From assembly GCF_002163585.1 (NCBI RefSeq), contig NZ_CP015579.1:2666001-2730000 (forward strand): a stretch of 64,000 nt of DNA. The letters run 5' to 3'. The translations under genes were made by a program, and so were the position numbers. Below, piece after piece: positions 26,813 through 34,634 of the stretch. The DNA comes from Tatumella citrea. Lineage in GTDB: Bacteria; Pseudomonadota; Gammaproteobacteria; Enterobacterales; Enterobacteriaceae. The notes below the pieces were generated by a model, which worked only from the letters and a program-made list of their open reading frames with translations, did no database searches and was not told where the DNA came from. Positions within the stretch are counted from its first letter, which is position 1; the number at the start of each line of letters is the position of its first letter.

Positions 26813-27285
26813 TATGCCTCCGGTAAAATCACTGTCACCAGCGGATCAAGCCAGTTCTCATAACCAGGCGGTGCCTCAACAATCCAGTCGTCATAAGCAC
26901 TGGTATCGTCATTCAGGCCATTACAGATAACCCTGGCAGTCCAGGTGACAGTGATACCGTCCTTGCTGGTCTGAACCGGCATTCCGGTAAAGTGCAGGGT
27001 CTGAACCTGAGGCCCCTGGTTATCTCCAAGGTCTATTGCCATTTCAAACCAGTTTCGGCCACTGTCACAGTATGTTGGTGAACGCAGCCACGACTTAAAT
27101 ACCTGTGCCTGCTGCAGGGTAAATATCCATGTCAGTGACCAGGTGGCTTTCAGGTCTGTAGTTATCGGGGTGAAAATTGCAGGACCAATTGCAGGCTGGG
27201 TTGTTCTGAATCCAGTATCCTGCGTCATGTTCTGGCTGGCACGTTGGGGTAACGGCAGCCTGTCGGGGTATTGAACGGTTGCCAT
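26812..27285 (-). CDS. Minor tail protein (distal tail / gpM-like position)
   Basis: This protein is 157 aa from the ATG at 27285, chosen because GGAGATTATTA lies before it; an upstream in-frame start is inside the terminator loop. The sequence (YPDRLPLPQRASQ, ATWSLTWIFTLQQAQVFKSWL) is typical of small siphophage minor tail proteins encoded right after the tape measure. It probably links the tape-measure tip to the tail hub. I cannot name the family with certainty. Confidence 0.7.
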   Translation of the reverse strand: MATVQYPDRLPLPQRASQNMTQDTGFRTTQPAIGPAIFTPITTDLKATWSLTWIFTLQQAQVFKSWLRSPTYCDSGRNWFEMAIDLGDNQGPQVQTLHFTGMPVQTSKDGITVTWTARVICNGLNDDTSAYDDWIVEAPPGYENWLDPLVTVILPEA

Positions 27286-27300
27286 TAATAATCTCCAGGC

Positions 27301-27335
27301 AAAAAGCCTCATGAATCAGAATTATGAGGCTTTTT
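27301..27335. terminator. Strong bidirectional terminator hairpin after the mltR-like gene
   Basis: The 12-bp perfect stem AAAAAGCCTCAT/ATGAGGCTTTTT with an 11-nt loop lies 8 nt after the MltR-like stop and gives U-tracts in both directions. In the late operon it would need Q antitermination to be passed. Confidence 0.85.
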
Positions 27336-27342
27336 TGATGCG

Positions 27343-27882
27343 TTAATTTATTAAGTCTAATGGCTGAATGGCAATAACTTCTCTTTGAGCAAAGTTTAAT
27401 GCTGAAATTAACACTGAGATAAAAAGAGTGAACTTCAGGCGAGTAGGAATAGCCCCCCCTTCTTTGTCATGCGGCCAATAGCCATCTAATAGCAATGAAA
27501 TATCCGCACTGTGTTTATAAATTGCATCCAGCTTTATAATTATTTTGGGATCTGAGAAATTACACGTTTCGATGTTATGAGCGAATTCATTCCTCATATC
27601 GCGAAAAGCATGAAGCCCGTCTGAAACCGATTTTCTGATCAAACCTAGTCGGTAAGCGGCCTGTATTCTACTGTTTAGATTCTGGAGCGGGCCCCTTTCT
27701 AAAAGTTCATCGCCTTTATTCAGTGGCGGAAGTAGATAGCTTGCAATTAAATTTTTCAAGGCCTCTTCAATCATACTTGATGCTACCAGCACGACCCCTC
27801 TGTCACTTTCTGTATCGAAAACACTGATACATCTTTTCACTTCTTCTGCAAATTCCTTTCCTGAAAAAATATTATCTACCAT
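27343..27882 (-). CDS. MltR-like protein inserted in the tail operon
   Basis: This 179-aa helical protein resembles the MltR (mannitol operon repressor) family: 'ESDRGVVLVASSMIEEALKNLIASYLL', 'LNSRIQAAYRLGLI' and 'GLHAFRDMRNEFAHNI' are the family's conserved blocks, including the RNxxAH end. The C-terminus has one hydrophobic segment (LKFTLFISVLISALNFA). It is not a normal tail gene. It begins in an ATGA overlap with the tape-measure stop and ends at its own terminator, so it is an inserted cargo gene. The role is unknown; the RNxFAH helix pair recalls HEPN-type proteins, so a toxin/defence or regulatory role is possible. Confidence 0.72.
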   Translation of the reverse strand: MVDNIFSGKEFAEEVKRCISVFDTESDRGVVLVASSMIEEALKNLIASYLLPPLNKGDELLERGPLQNLNSRIQAAYRLGLIRKSVSDGLHAFRDMRNEFAHNIETCNFSDPKIIIKLDAIYKHSADISLLLDGYWPHDKEGGAIPTRLKFTLFISVLISALNFAQREVIAIQPLDLIN

Positions 27883-30800
27883 CAGTAGTCTCCCGTTGCC
27901 TTTCTTGATAAACCAAACACTGTCTGAACTGTATTGATGTATGACCCACCCCTTTCAGCATCTGATATAAGGAATTCCAGTATATAACTACCATTATCCT
28001 GAGTCGCCCCAACATACTGAGGTGAAGCATTCGATGCCTGATTGTTGATGACCACCTGAACATTTAGACCGCTATTGCTTCCGGTGATATCCTTGTTACT
28101 CAGGACACTACCGTTATCTCCGGGTATCATGTACTGGCTGCCATTGCTTGCCTTATAAATTTCAGGCAGGCCGGACTCACCAACCTGATACATCCCTCCG
28201 GCAGAAACCGGACCGCCATTCTTACGCTTTCCAGTCAATGCCAGAATTCCCGCCATGGCACCCAGCCCTATAGCTACTGCACCGCCCCATGATGCAATTG
28301 ATGACATAATGGCGGCAGGTTCCCATGCTGTAGTTGTGGCGACTGCTGCGGCGGTGCTTGCTGTGGTCTGAGTTGCAATCCCAGCGACTTGAGCTGTCGT
28401 AGTGGCCGCTATCGCTGACTGCTGAGCTGTTGCGCCCATAATCGCCGACTTAACCCATTGCATACCCATATCAACAAACGTCTGGATTACATCGTTAATT
28501 ACCGTATTGCCGATATTCTGAAGTGCCGATGAGAGGCTTTCAGAGCCGGTAACCACACCTGTTATCGCGCTACTTGCTGATTGACCGAAACCATCCACAG
28601 CCGCACCAAGCGCTGCATAACCCTGTGATTGCTGTGTGAACAATTGCCACTGCGCGGCTGTGCGTTGCTGCTCATACTGGGTATTTGCAGCATTCATCAG
28701 CGCAAGGCCCTGCTGCTCAGTTAACACCTTCTGCTGCGTGAATTGCTGTATCAGGGCAAGCTTCTGTGCGTTTTCATTGGCAAGTTGCTGAACAGGGTCA
28801 ACCTGAGCGGCCATGGTCTGTTGAGGGGTTACAACGTTCTGGCTGTTAATTTTATCCAGGTTAGCCATATGCTCTGCGGCCAGCTTTTCAGATGCCTGCT
28901 GATACTGCTGCTGACTGATAATCAGATTTCCCTGGGAGTCTTTCTGCCCTTTAAGCAGTTCAAGCTGGGCTGACTTGTTCTGATAATCATCATTCTCAGC
29001 AACTTCAGGTATCAGGTTTCTGGCCTTGAGTGCTGCCGCCTGCTGCCAGATGGCTTCAGCGTATTTAGCAGCCTCCTCCCTTTGTGCTGCTGTGGCATTC
29101 TTCCCGAGAGACATTTCAGCGCGGAGCTTGGCTTGCTCAAGGGTCAGGTTTTGGGATGACACAGCGTTCAGATCAGACTGCTGACGGAGTTGCTCAAGTT
29201 TCTGAGTTACTGACTCTTCCGCTTTCGCCTGTTGATTGGCTGTTGTCGCCCCTTTTTTTCGCTCTGCTGAAAGTGATTTCTGTGCCTGCTGAACGTTATA
29301 AGTGGCTACAGCATTTGATTCAATTTCTTTGGCCTTGTCGCTATTAGGGTTTAATTGCAAGTCCTGAACTTTATACGAAGCCTGTAACTTAGCTCTTTCA
29401 GCTCCGGTAGCCTTAGCCAGGGCCAACTCTCTTTCTGAAGCCACTACCGCCCGCTCTTGGGACTTAGTTAGTGCATCGTTAGCGGCCTTGGCTTTTTCCA
29501 AATTTATTTCTGCCTGCGCGGCTGCCACACCAAGCTTCGATACATTTACCGTCAAATCACCGAAAGCACTGGTAACTCCAGGTGTTGAGCTATTCATCTG
29601 CTGCAACCATAGCGCCAGGCTTTGTAATTGTTCTGGGGATTTACTTTCTGCCACATCGTTAAGACGCTTAGTCAGTTCAAACGCCTGCTGGGTTGACAGT
29701 CCAAACTTGCTTGCCACGGTATCCACTGTATTCGCCAATAAACTCAGCGCAGGGCTAACGCCCCCTAGCGTTTGAGGTATCTGCTTAACAGCATCATTGT
29801 AATTAGATGTGGTTATATTTAGGTCTGACAGAACCTTACCTAATCCGCTTACGGATGGGATTGCCCCTGTAAATACACCACTCAGTTGATCGCCGATTGA
29901 CAGAGCATCACTCGATATACTCTGAATAGAGTCAGGGATTTTACTCAGCGCCTGGTTGTATTCAATGATCGCCTGAGTTTTTAGAATCTGACCAAACTTA
30001 GCGTTTGAACTGGCAAGTAAGGCATATTTATCTGAAAGTGCAGCCACCCCACTCTGAGAAACAGTGATAATACCGTCCAGAGCACTTGCAGCATCACCCA
30101 AGGTCTTTATGGTATCTGTAGCATTCCCCATGCTTTTGACAAGCGTACCAACAATGACAGAACCCAGCGCAATCAACGCCCCCACAACGGCACCTTGCGG
30201 ACCGAATGCGCCAGCTAACTGTGATCCTTGCTGACTGAATGCCACGATAGCCGACTGGCCGCCCTGCACCTGTACAATGAAGTCCTGCACCTGATAACCG
30301 GCCTGCTGCATGCTGTTTTTCCAGTTAACATGGCTTTTGACTCCGGCATCTGTGCCGTTTTTCATGTCATACAGTTGGCCGGTAAGTTCGCCAATTTTTT
30401 CTTTTTCAGTATCAGTCGCCCCGGCACCGGCCCGGAGTTGTGCAGCCAGAATAGCTGCGCTCCTCGCACCGTTCTCCTGAGCCTCATCGAGAATGGCAAG
30501 CTGATTACCCAAGCCTTCGATGATTGACTCTGCCCGGCTGAATTCGTTACTGGCTGTGCTGGTGCTGGTTCCAGCCCCGCGCATTGCTTCAGCTATCGAG
30601 TTGGCCGCACCAATCAGGGAATTCATGGCACCCTGCATCTGGGCCAGAGTCATGCTTGCAGCAGCCGATGATTGATTGGCCTGCTGGATTGCAATAGCCA
30701 TCGCGCTGACGGTCGTATTCAGCGTCTGCATTGAGCCATCAACTGATTTTGTGGATGCGGCAATCTGGTTTAGTGATGAGGAAGCAGACTTGGTATTTTT

Positions 30801-30950
30801 CCCCATACTATCCATGCTTTTACCGGTTGATTGTGCCGATGACGCCATGTTATCCAGCGTCGAATCGACCTGCCTGGCGCTGGTCAGAAGTTTTGCTGTG
30901 TCGATATCAACATCAAAATAGATTGAACCTGCGTTCTGACTGTCTGCCAT
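27882..30950 (-). CDS. Tail tape measure protein
   Basis: This is a 1022-aa, mostly helical protein. Ala/Gln/Ser-rich coiled coils fill the N-terminal and central parts, a hydrophobic stretch lies near residues 195-265 (GGQSAIVAFSQQGSQLAG...VIVGTLVK), and a second Ala/Thr-rich hydrophobic region near 810-900 is followed by 'KNGGPVSAGGMYQVGESGLPEIYK'. This last motif is common at the C-terminus of siphophage tape measures. The length sets tail length (roughly 1.5 angstrom per residue, so about 150 nm if the whole protein measures). It overlaps the MltR-like gene by the ATGA at 27882. Confidence 0.93.
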   Translation of the reverse strand: MADSQNAGSIYFDVDIDTAKLLTSARQVDSTLDNMASSAQSTGKSMDSMGKNTKSASSSLNQIAASTKSVDGSMQTLNTTVSAMAIAIQQANQSSAAASMTLAQMQGAMNSLIGAANSIAEAMRGAGTSTSTASNEFSRAESIIEGLGNQLAILDEAQENGARSAAILAAQLRAGAGATDTEKEKIGELTGQLYDMKNGTDAGVKSHVNWKNSMQQAGYQVQDFIVQVQGGQSAIVAFSQQGSQLAGAFGPQGAVVGALIALGSVIVGTLVKSMGNATDTIKTLGDAASALDGIITVSQSGVAALSDKYALLASSNAKFGQILKTQAIIEYNQALSKIPDSIQSISSDALSIGDQLSGVFTGAIPSVSGLGKVLSDLNITTSNYNDAVKQIPQTLGGVSPALSLLANTVDTVASKFGLSTQQAFELTKRLNDVAESKSPEQLQSLALWLQQMNSSTPGVTSAFGDLTVNVSKLGVAAAQAEINLEKAKAANDALTKSQERAVVASERELALAKATGAERAKLQASYKVQDLQLNPNSDKAKEIESNAVATYNVQQAQKSLSAERKKGATTANQQAKAEESVTQKLEQLRQQSDLNAVSSQNLTLEQAKLRAEMSLGKNATAAQREEAAKYAEAIWQQAAALKARNLIPEVAENDDYQNKSAQLELLKGQKDSQGNLIISQQQYQQASEKLAAEHMANLDKINSQNVVTPQQTMAAQVDPVQQLANENAQKLALIQQFTQQKVLTEQQGLALMNAANTQYEQQRTAAQWQLFTQQSQGYAALGAAVDGFGQSASSAITGVVTGSESLSSALQNIGNTVINDVIQTFVDMGMQWVKSAIMGATAQQSAIAATTTAQVAGIATQTTASTAAAVATTTAWEPAAIMSSIASWGGAVAIGLGAMAGILALTGKRKNGGPVSAGGMYQVGESGLPEIYKASNGSQYMIPGDNGSVLSNKDITGSNSGLNVQVVINNQASNASPQYVGATQDNGSYILEFLISDAERGGSYINTVQTVFGLSRKATGDY

Positions 30951-30973
30951 TTACGTTTCCTCGGGCATAAAAA

Positions 30974-30991
30974 AACCCGCCGGAGCGGGTT
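30974..30991 (-). terminator. Rho-independent terminator after ant gene
   Basis: AACCCGC-CGGA-GCGGGTT is followed on the minus strand by a run of seven T. It lies between the antirepressor gene and the tape measure, so it ends the immI-like transcript. Confidence 0.85.
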
Positions 30992-31012
30992 AGAATTATT
31001 TGAAATAACCTT

Positions 31013-31858
31013 TCAGCGAATAGCGCGTTCTATACTCGCCAGCTTATGCCTCACCATTTCAAGATGGTGCTGCAACGAAAGCATTTGAAACTGAGCTGCA
31101 TCAATTTCGTAGCCCAATTCCTTGAGTTGGATTAGCAGTCGACCAAGAGGGTTGGGATTATCACCATTTGGGATCAAGTGCCCTGCAGGATAATGCCAGG
31201 GACTCCGTAACTCATCTGGTTTAACCACATGCCGGTAGTTCTCAAAATATGCCATCGGATAAGACAGCGGGAGAGCCATTTGCTTATCGTGCCGTGAAAG
31301 CAACTCGCCTTCCAAAATGATAGAGTGAACATATTCGATAGCCGGTTCAATCTGCTCCGGGGTCAACTGCTCAAAGCTTGTGATCTGGAAACGTTGATGA
31401 ATTAGCGCGTATGCCTCCGGGTACATCATATGCCTTTTGCTTACCAGCATATTCACAGCGTCACGAAGTGGAGTTCTTTCTTCTGTAGTGCTTTTCCGCG
31501 TCAGTGGTTTTTCATAACTGCCATTTTTGCGAATTGATGGCAGAACTTCGGCCGTAACCCATTTGCGGAACTTATGGGGAACAGAGCCTTTGTTAACAGC
31601 ATCACGGCAACGGAGTACCAGAGTGTACATACCTGATTCGCTGACGATATTGGCCTCACCTTGACGACCTATGTTAAACATAGACCGTTCATCATCGTCC
31701 AGCCTCTCTAAGGCTTGGGTGACGTTTTGGATCTTCAGAGTAGCGCAAACGTCCTGAGCAACAAACCACGGCTCACCATGCTTATTAAGCACTCGAATTT
31801 CGCTATCACCAAAGCGGAAGATGGTGAACTCTGGATTCTCTTTTGCTACAATTTTCAT
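31013..31858 (-). CDS. Phage antirepressor (BRO-N domain, P22 Ant-like)
   Basis: The 281-aa protein has an N-terminal BRO-N/antirepressor domain (about residues 15-115: GEPWFVAQDVCATLKI, then 'ESGMYTLVLRCRDAVNKGSVPHKFRKWVTAEVLPSIRKNGSY'). A second helical domain follows. Such proteins bind and inactivate the prophage repressor. Together with two small ribbon-helix-helix genes just upstream it forms a P22 immI-like switch. AGGAATAATCGAC precedes the ATG. A terminator follows the stop. Confidence 0.88.
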   Translation of the reverse strand: MKIVAKENPEFTIFRFGDSEIRVLNKHGEPWFVAQDVCATLKIQNVTQALERLDDDERSMFNIGRQGEANIVSESGMYTLVLRCRDAVNKGSVPHKFRKWVTAEVLPSIRKNGSYEKPLTRKSTTEERTPLRDAVNMLVSKRHMMYPEAYALIHQRFQITSFEQLTPEQIEPAIEYVHSIILEGELLSRHDKQMALPLSYPMAYFENYRHVVKPDELRSPWHYPAGHLIPNGDNPNPLGRLLIQLKELGYEIDAAQFQMLSLQHHLEMVRHKLASIERAIR

Positions 31859-31924
31859 GTCGATTATTCCTGCGTGAATTAGTCGATAAAGCCTCGGTTG
31901 TGTCCTACCACTTCCGGGGCATTT

Positions 31925-32071
31925 TTATTGGCAAGATACGCCATCTTTCTTTAGTGAATCCTTCAGCCTGCGTAAAACCTCATAACTAAACGTCCTGTCA
32001 TCCTTTTTAGCCAATTCTTCAAGTGCCAGCTCCATCCAATCAGGCATTCGTATTGTTTTAACCTTTTTCAT
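31925..32071 (-). CDS. Arc-like ribbon-helix-helix repressor (48 aa)
   Basis: A 48-aa protein starts MKKVKTIRMPDWMELALEEL and ends in a basic helix (LRRLKDSLKKDG). Size and layout match P22 Arc (53 aa): a short N-terminal strand with alternating polar residues (KTIRMP), then two helices. It lies directly upstream of the antirepressor on the same strand, exactly the arc-ant order of P22. GGAGGCGCAG precedes the ATG. It probably represses the ant promoter. Confidence 0.75.
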   Translation of the reverse strand: MKKVKTIRMPDWMELALEELAKKDDRTFSYEVLRRLKDSLKKDGVSCQ

Positions 32072-32085
32072 CTGCGCCTCCGTAA

Positions 32086-32138
32086 TACATATGCATACAT
32101 AGTATGTAGGTACGTATTGATAGTCAATAGATACCTAC
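32086..32138. promoter_or_regulatory. Operator region of the immI-like switch
   Basis: Between the divergent RHH genes, a composite palindrome centred at 32122 joins outer arms GTAGGTA (32106-32112)/TACCTAC (32132-32138) and inner arms TATTGA (32115-32120)/TCAATA (32124-32129). A second dyad CATAC-ATA-GTATG lies at 32094-32106, overlapping TACATA...TATGTA at 32086-32108. The two clusters fit separate sites for the two RHH repressors. Confidence 0.7.
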
Positions 32139-32166
32139 TTATTCTTAAAAAAAATAAGAGGTAGAT

Positions 32167-32418
32167 ATGTCTGAACGTGCCTATAAACACCCTCAGGTAA
32201 ACCTGAGACTGCCAATTGAAATAAAAGAGCAACTTGCAGAGCTAGCAGATACAAATGGGCGCTCACTTAATGCTGAAATGGTAGCTGCCTTAGAGGCATG
32301 GACGATGAAGAATCAGCACATTAGGGCACTAGACTTAGCCTCAGTCGCTGAGAGGCTTATCGCTCTTGAATCAGAGGTCGAAACTCTCAAAGCAATGTAC
32401 GGGAAGATTGTCAAATGA
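32167..32418 (+). CDS. Mnt/Arc-type ribbon-helix-helix repressor (83 aa)
   Basis: This 83-aa protein carries an Arc-like domain: 'QVNLRLPIEIKEQLAELADTNGRSLNAEMVAALEAW' matches the P22 Arc/Mnt pattern, including the NGRSLNAE turn. A C-terminal helix (about residues 55-83) could form the coiled-coil tetramerisation region seen in Mnt. It is transcribed away from the Arc-like gene, as mnt is from arc/ant in P22. It probably maintains silence of ant in the lysogen. AAGAGGTAGAT precedes the start. Confidence 0.88.
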   Translation: MSERAYKHPQVNLRLPIEIKEQLAELADTNGRSLNAEMVAALEAWTMKNQHIRALDLASVAERLIALESEVETLKAMYGKIVK

Positions 32419-32813
32419 CGACTTTCAGTCATCGACTAGCCCATATCAAAACATTGGACTGCTTCGATATTGTCGATCTGCATTTCGAGATTCAAGAAGC
32501 GATAAAAACCGCCTACCGACTCAGGAAAGACCCTAAACAACTTTCTTTAGCTATTGAGCTATGTGAAGAATCAATTTCTATATCAGATATCGTCATTGAG
32601 GCCATGAAGGAAAAACATCGCGCAAGGCTCAAAGAATACGAAGATGTCGTAGGGATGAAGCCTTCAAACACTAAATTTTTTTATCCCAGCCATCATGGGT
32701 ATAGCCAGTTATCCATCATTTTGCGCAGGTCAGGTGACGCGGATAGGGGCGCGGTTATAACCAAGAAAATAGAATCAGAGGGCTGGGGAAGCTGTCGGTA
32801 CGAAGATATATGA
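32415..32813 (+). CDS. Uncharacterised protein coupled to the Mnt-like gene
   Basis: This 132-aa, mostly helical soluble protein is not recognised. Its ATG overlaps the stop of the Mnt-like repressor (ATGA at 32415), so it is co-expressed in the lysogen. The middle part is rich in charged helices (RKDPKQLSLAIELCEESIS, IVIEAMKEKHRARLKEYEDV). A role in immunity or exclusion is suggested only by context. Confidence 0.65.
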   Translation: MTTFSHRLAHIKTLDCFDIVDLHFEIQEAIKTAYRLRKDPKQLSLAIELCEESISISDIVIEAMKEKHRARLKEYEDVVGMKPSNTKFFYPSHHGYSQLSIILRRSGDADRGAVITKKIESEGWGSCRYEDI

Positions 32814-32824
32814 CAGACCAGCAA

Positions 32825-32844
32825 AACCCCGCCGGAGCGAGGTT
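32825..32844. terminator. Terminator-like hairpin between convergent genes
   Basis: AACCCCGC-CGGA-GCGAGGTT (one wobble pair) lies between the convergent 132-aa gene and the lipoprotein gene. It belongs to the same hairpin type as other terminators in this prophage. Confidence 0.55.
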
Positions 32845-32861
32845 CGTTCGATAAATTATGT

Positions 32862-33242
32862 TTAATTTAACAGTCCAGACTTCGTTTCTGTTTTGGAGTT
32901 AACTAGGGTGTAATTGCTAACCACATCACCCTTGAAGAGAATTATTAGCTGTTTCATATCCGTAGTGGCACCATTATCAAACAACCCATAGAACGGAATA
33001 AACGCCTTGCCGGAAATTTTCATGTCCGCAAGCATATACTGCCATTGCTCTGACCCATCGCTAGTAAAGGTAACTCCGGTAGGATCACCAAAGTAAGACC
33101 TAACTTCGCCTTTTGTCGTAACGCCTTTTACTAACTTCTGCTGAATACTTACTTGTGTTTCATTTTGTATTGATTTATTACCACTAGTCGCGCAGCCAGA
33201 TAACGTCAATGCAACAATAAAAGCAGTTATAATCTTCTTCAC
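32862..33242 (-). CDS. Prophage lipoprotein with BamE/SmpA-like domain
   Basis: This protein is 126 aa from a GTG at 33242 (GGGGATAGG upstream). A longer reading from 33329 adds 29 residues before the signal peptide and is less likely. The signal ends in a lipobox LSGC (Cys at about residue 17). The body 'LVKGVTTKGEVRSYFGDPTGVTF' with 'EQWQYMLAD' matches the BamE/SmpA-OmlA fold. It is probably an outer-membrane-anchored moron product. Exclusion or envelope alteration in the lysogen is plausible but unproven. It lies inside the accessory island between the tail chaperone and tape measure genes. Confidence 0.75.
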   Translation of the reverse strand: MKKIITAFIVALTLSGCATSGNKSIQNETQVSIQQKLVKGVTTKGEVRSYFGDPTGVTFTSDGSEQWQYMLADMKISGKAFIPFYGLFDNGATTDMKQLIILFKGDVVSNYTLVNSKTETKSGLLN

Positions 33243-33338
33243 ATCCCTATCCCCATTGGTAAAGTTAAGACCAATCCTAAAGCCAAACTTATGCAATGGG
33301 AAGCAAGAGAGCGAGTGAATACTGATCAAATGTCAGGA

Positions 33339-33515
33339 TTACCCTTCGTCATCTTTGCTGTTAGGTTGTTTGCTCATTCTTTTAAGAGCCTCCTCAGCGT
33401 CAACATCGTAAAAGCAGATAGTCGTGCTTTTACAGGTCAGCGCTGCGATTGCTGCGGAAAGGAATATCCAGAAGCTTTTTAACCTCGCCAACCAGTCATA
33501 ATAGGATATGGTAAT
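33339..33515 (-). CDS. Possible small membrane protein with ATT start, antisense-overlapping its neighbour
   Basis: An open frame of about 58 codons ends in a protein-like tail (DVDAEEALKRMSKQ). It has one hydrophobic segment (FWIFLSAAIAALT). No ATG fits; a strong AGGAGG (33523-33528) lies 7 nt before an in-frame ATT at 33515. By eye its FW.F..SA..A.T core resembles the C-terminal half of the divergent gene at 33514, so it may be a decayed or truncated paralogue. Low confidence. Confidence 0.3.
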   Translation of the reverse strand: MTISYYDWLARLKSFWIFLSAAIAALTCKSTTICFYDVDAEEALKRMSKQPNSKDDEG

Positions 33516-33894
33516 GAACAATCCTCCTTTGAAGGTATTTTTACCATCTGATATTGCAGCAGCTTTTTGTGCAACACTTCGTGAGAATGACATAACGTTT
33601 AGACCCTCTTTCACTGGCGCTAATGCTCATGAAGTAAGAAGCGGTCCAGGTTTCATTGTTAATAGTGCTGATTTGAAAGAAATTATAATTTCATTAGCAG
33701 AATCAAAGCCATTTTGGACATTTGTAGGGTCAGCTGTATGGGCTTTTACCAAACGCCACAGCCACAAATCGGTATACATCGAAACAGATAAAATAAAATT
33801 CAAAGCCTCAGGAATGAGTAGCGATGAAATATCAAGGTTTATGCAGGACGCAAAATCGCTGACGGTCACAGAGACGGATAATCCAGAGAAATAA
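33514..33894 (+). CDS. Uncharacterised accessory protein (126 aa)
   Basis: I do not recognise the family. The ATG at 33514 has AGGA 7 nt upstream and is preferred to 33508. The protein has a short hydrophobic segment in the middle (KPFWTFVGSAVWAFTK, about residues 75-90) and a polar C-terminus. It is on the strand opposite the late genes, in the accessory island, and so is probably expressed in the lysogen. Confidence 0.55.
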   Translation: MNNPPLKVFLPSDIAAAFCATLRENDITFRPSFTGANAHEVRSGPGFIVNSADLKEIIISLAESKPFWTFVGSAVWAFTKRHSHKSVYIETDKIKFKASGMSSDEISRFMQDAKSLTVTETDNPEK

Positions 33895-33912
33895 CAACCT
33901 AAATAGAGCGGC

Positions 33913-34581
33913 CTACCCCTTCAGCCGCCTCTCTTTCATAGCAAAGTAATCATCAACCACCTTGTCATATTCTTCGCGGGTAAAGCCTTTCTGTTCCGGA
34001 TATTTGGTGTTCAGTAGCAGGATAAAATCAGTCATGGTCAGGTTTTCGGCTTCGCTACGGGATATGCCAAAATGATTCCTGGCAGCATTGATGTAGTCAA
34101 TCGCCCGGAACTCTTTAACCGTTGATTTCGACTCATGCCGCTGTAACTGCCTGACCTTCGCCCTGCCGATAATGCCGTGAACAATCAGTTCAGATGCAAT
34201 CACTATCAGGTCATTGGCATCGAGCCGCCCTTTTCGCCAGACGAATGAACGCTTACCTGTTCGTGACGGGACAATTTCGCCGGTCAGTACCGTGACATCC
34301 ACATCACAACATGCATCCATGACAGCCACAGCGGCCACAAATGCCGCTTTTCCTTCTGCTGAGTTATTCAGGTAACGAATAAACCATTCCGGCAGCCTGC
34401 CGAACACTGACAATGCTCTGACAATCAGGTTACTCAGGTTGTCATTGTGTAGCGCGTAGAACGTCGAAACTATTTCCTCCGGGGTGCCAATTTTGGTCAT
34501 GTTAGCGAATGACGGTCGGAAAAAATAATCCGTATCACCCACAGATATAACGCACTCCCCGATTTCCTTAATTGGTGTCAT
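33913..34581 (-). CDS. Tail assembly chaperone-like protein (DUF6246-like)
   Basis: This 222-aa protein is encoded directly after the tail tube gene, the place of gpG/gpGT in lambda. 'GECVISVGDTDYFFRPSFANMTKIGTPEEIV' and 'WIEYL-like LPEWFIRYLNN' fit the chaperone-like family of related lambdoid siphophages, and the C-terminal third (FGISRSEAENLTMTDFILLLNTKYP) resembles the T-domain. It is one continuous frame, so the usual programmed -1 frameshift appears not to be needed. The tape measure gene is displaced 3 kb downstream by accessory genes. Confidence 0.7.
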   Translation of the reverse strand: MTPIKEIGECVISVGDTDYFFRPSFANMTKIGTPEEIVSTFYALHNDNLSNLIVRALSVFGRLPEWFIRYLNNSAEGKAAFVAAVAVMDACCDVDVTVLTGEIVPSRTGKRSFVWRKGRLDANDLIVIASELIVHGIIGRAKVRQLQRHESKSTVKEFRAIDYINAARNHFGISRSEAENLTMTDFILLLNTKYPEQKGFTREEYDKVVDDYFAMKERRLKG

Positions 34582-34634
34582 TGGTCAGCCTCATAATCAA
34601 TATCAATGGCAGTCGAAACTGCCATTTGGATTGG

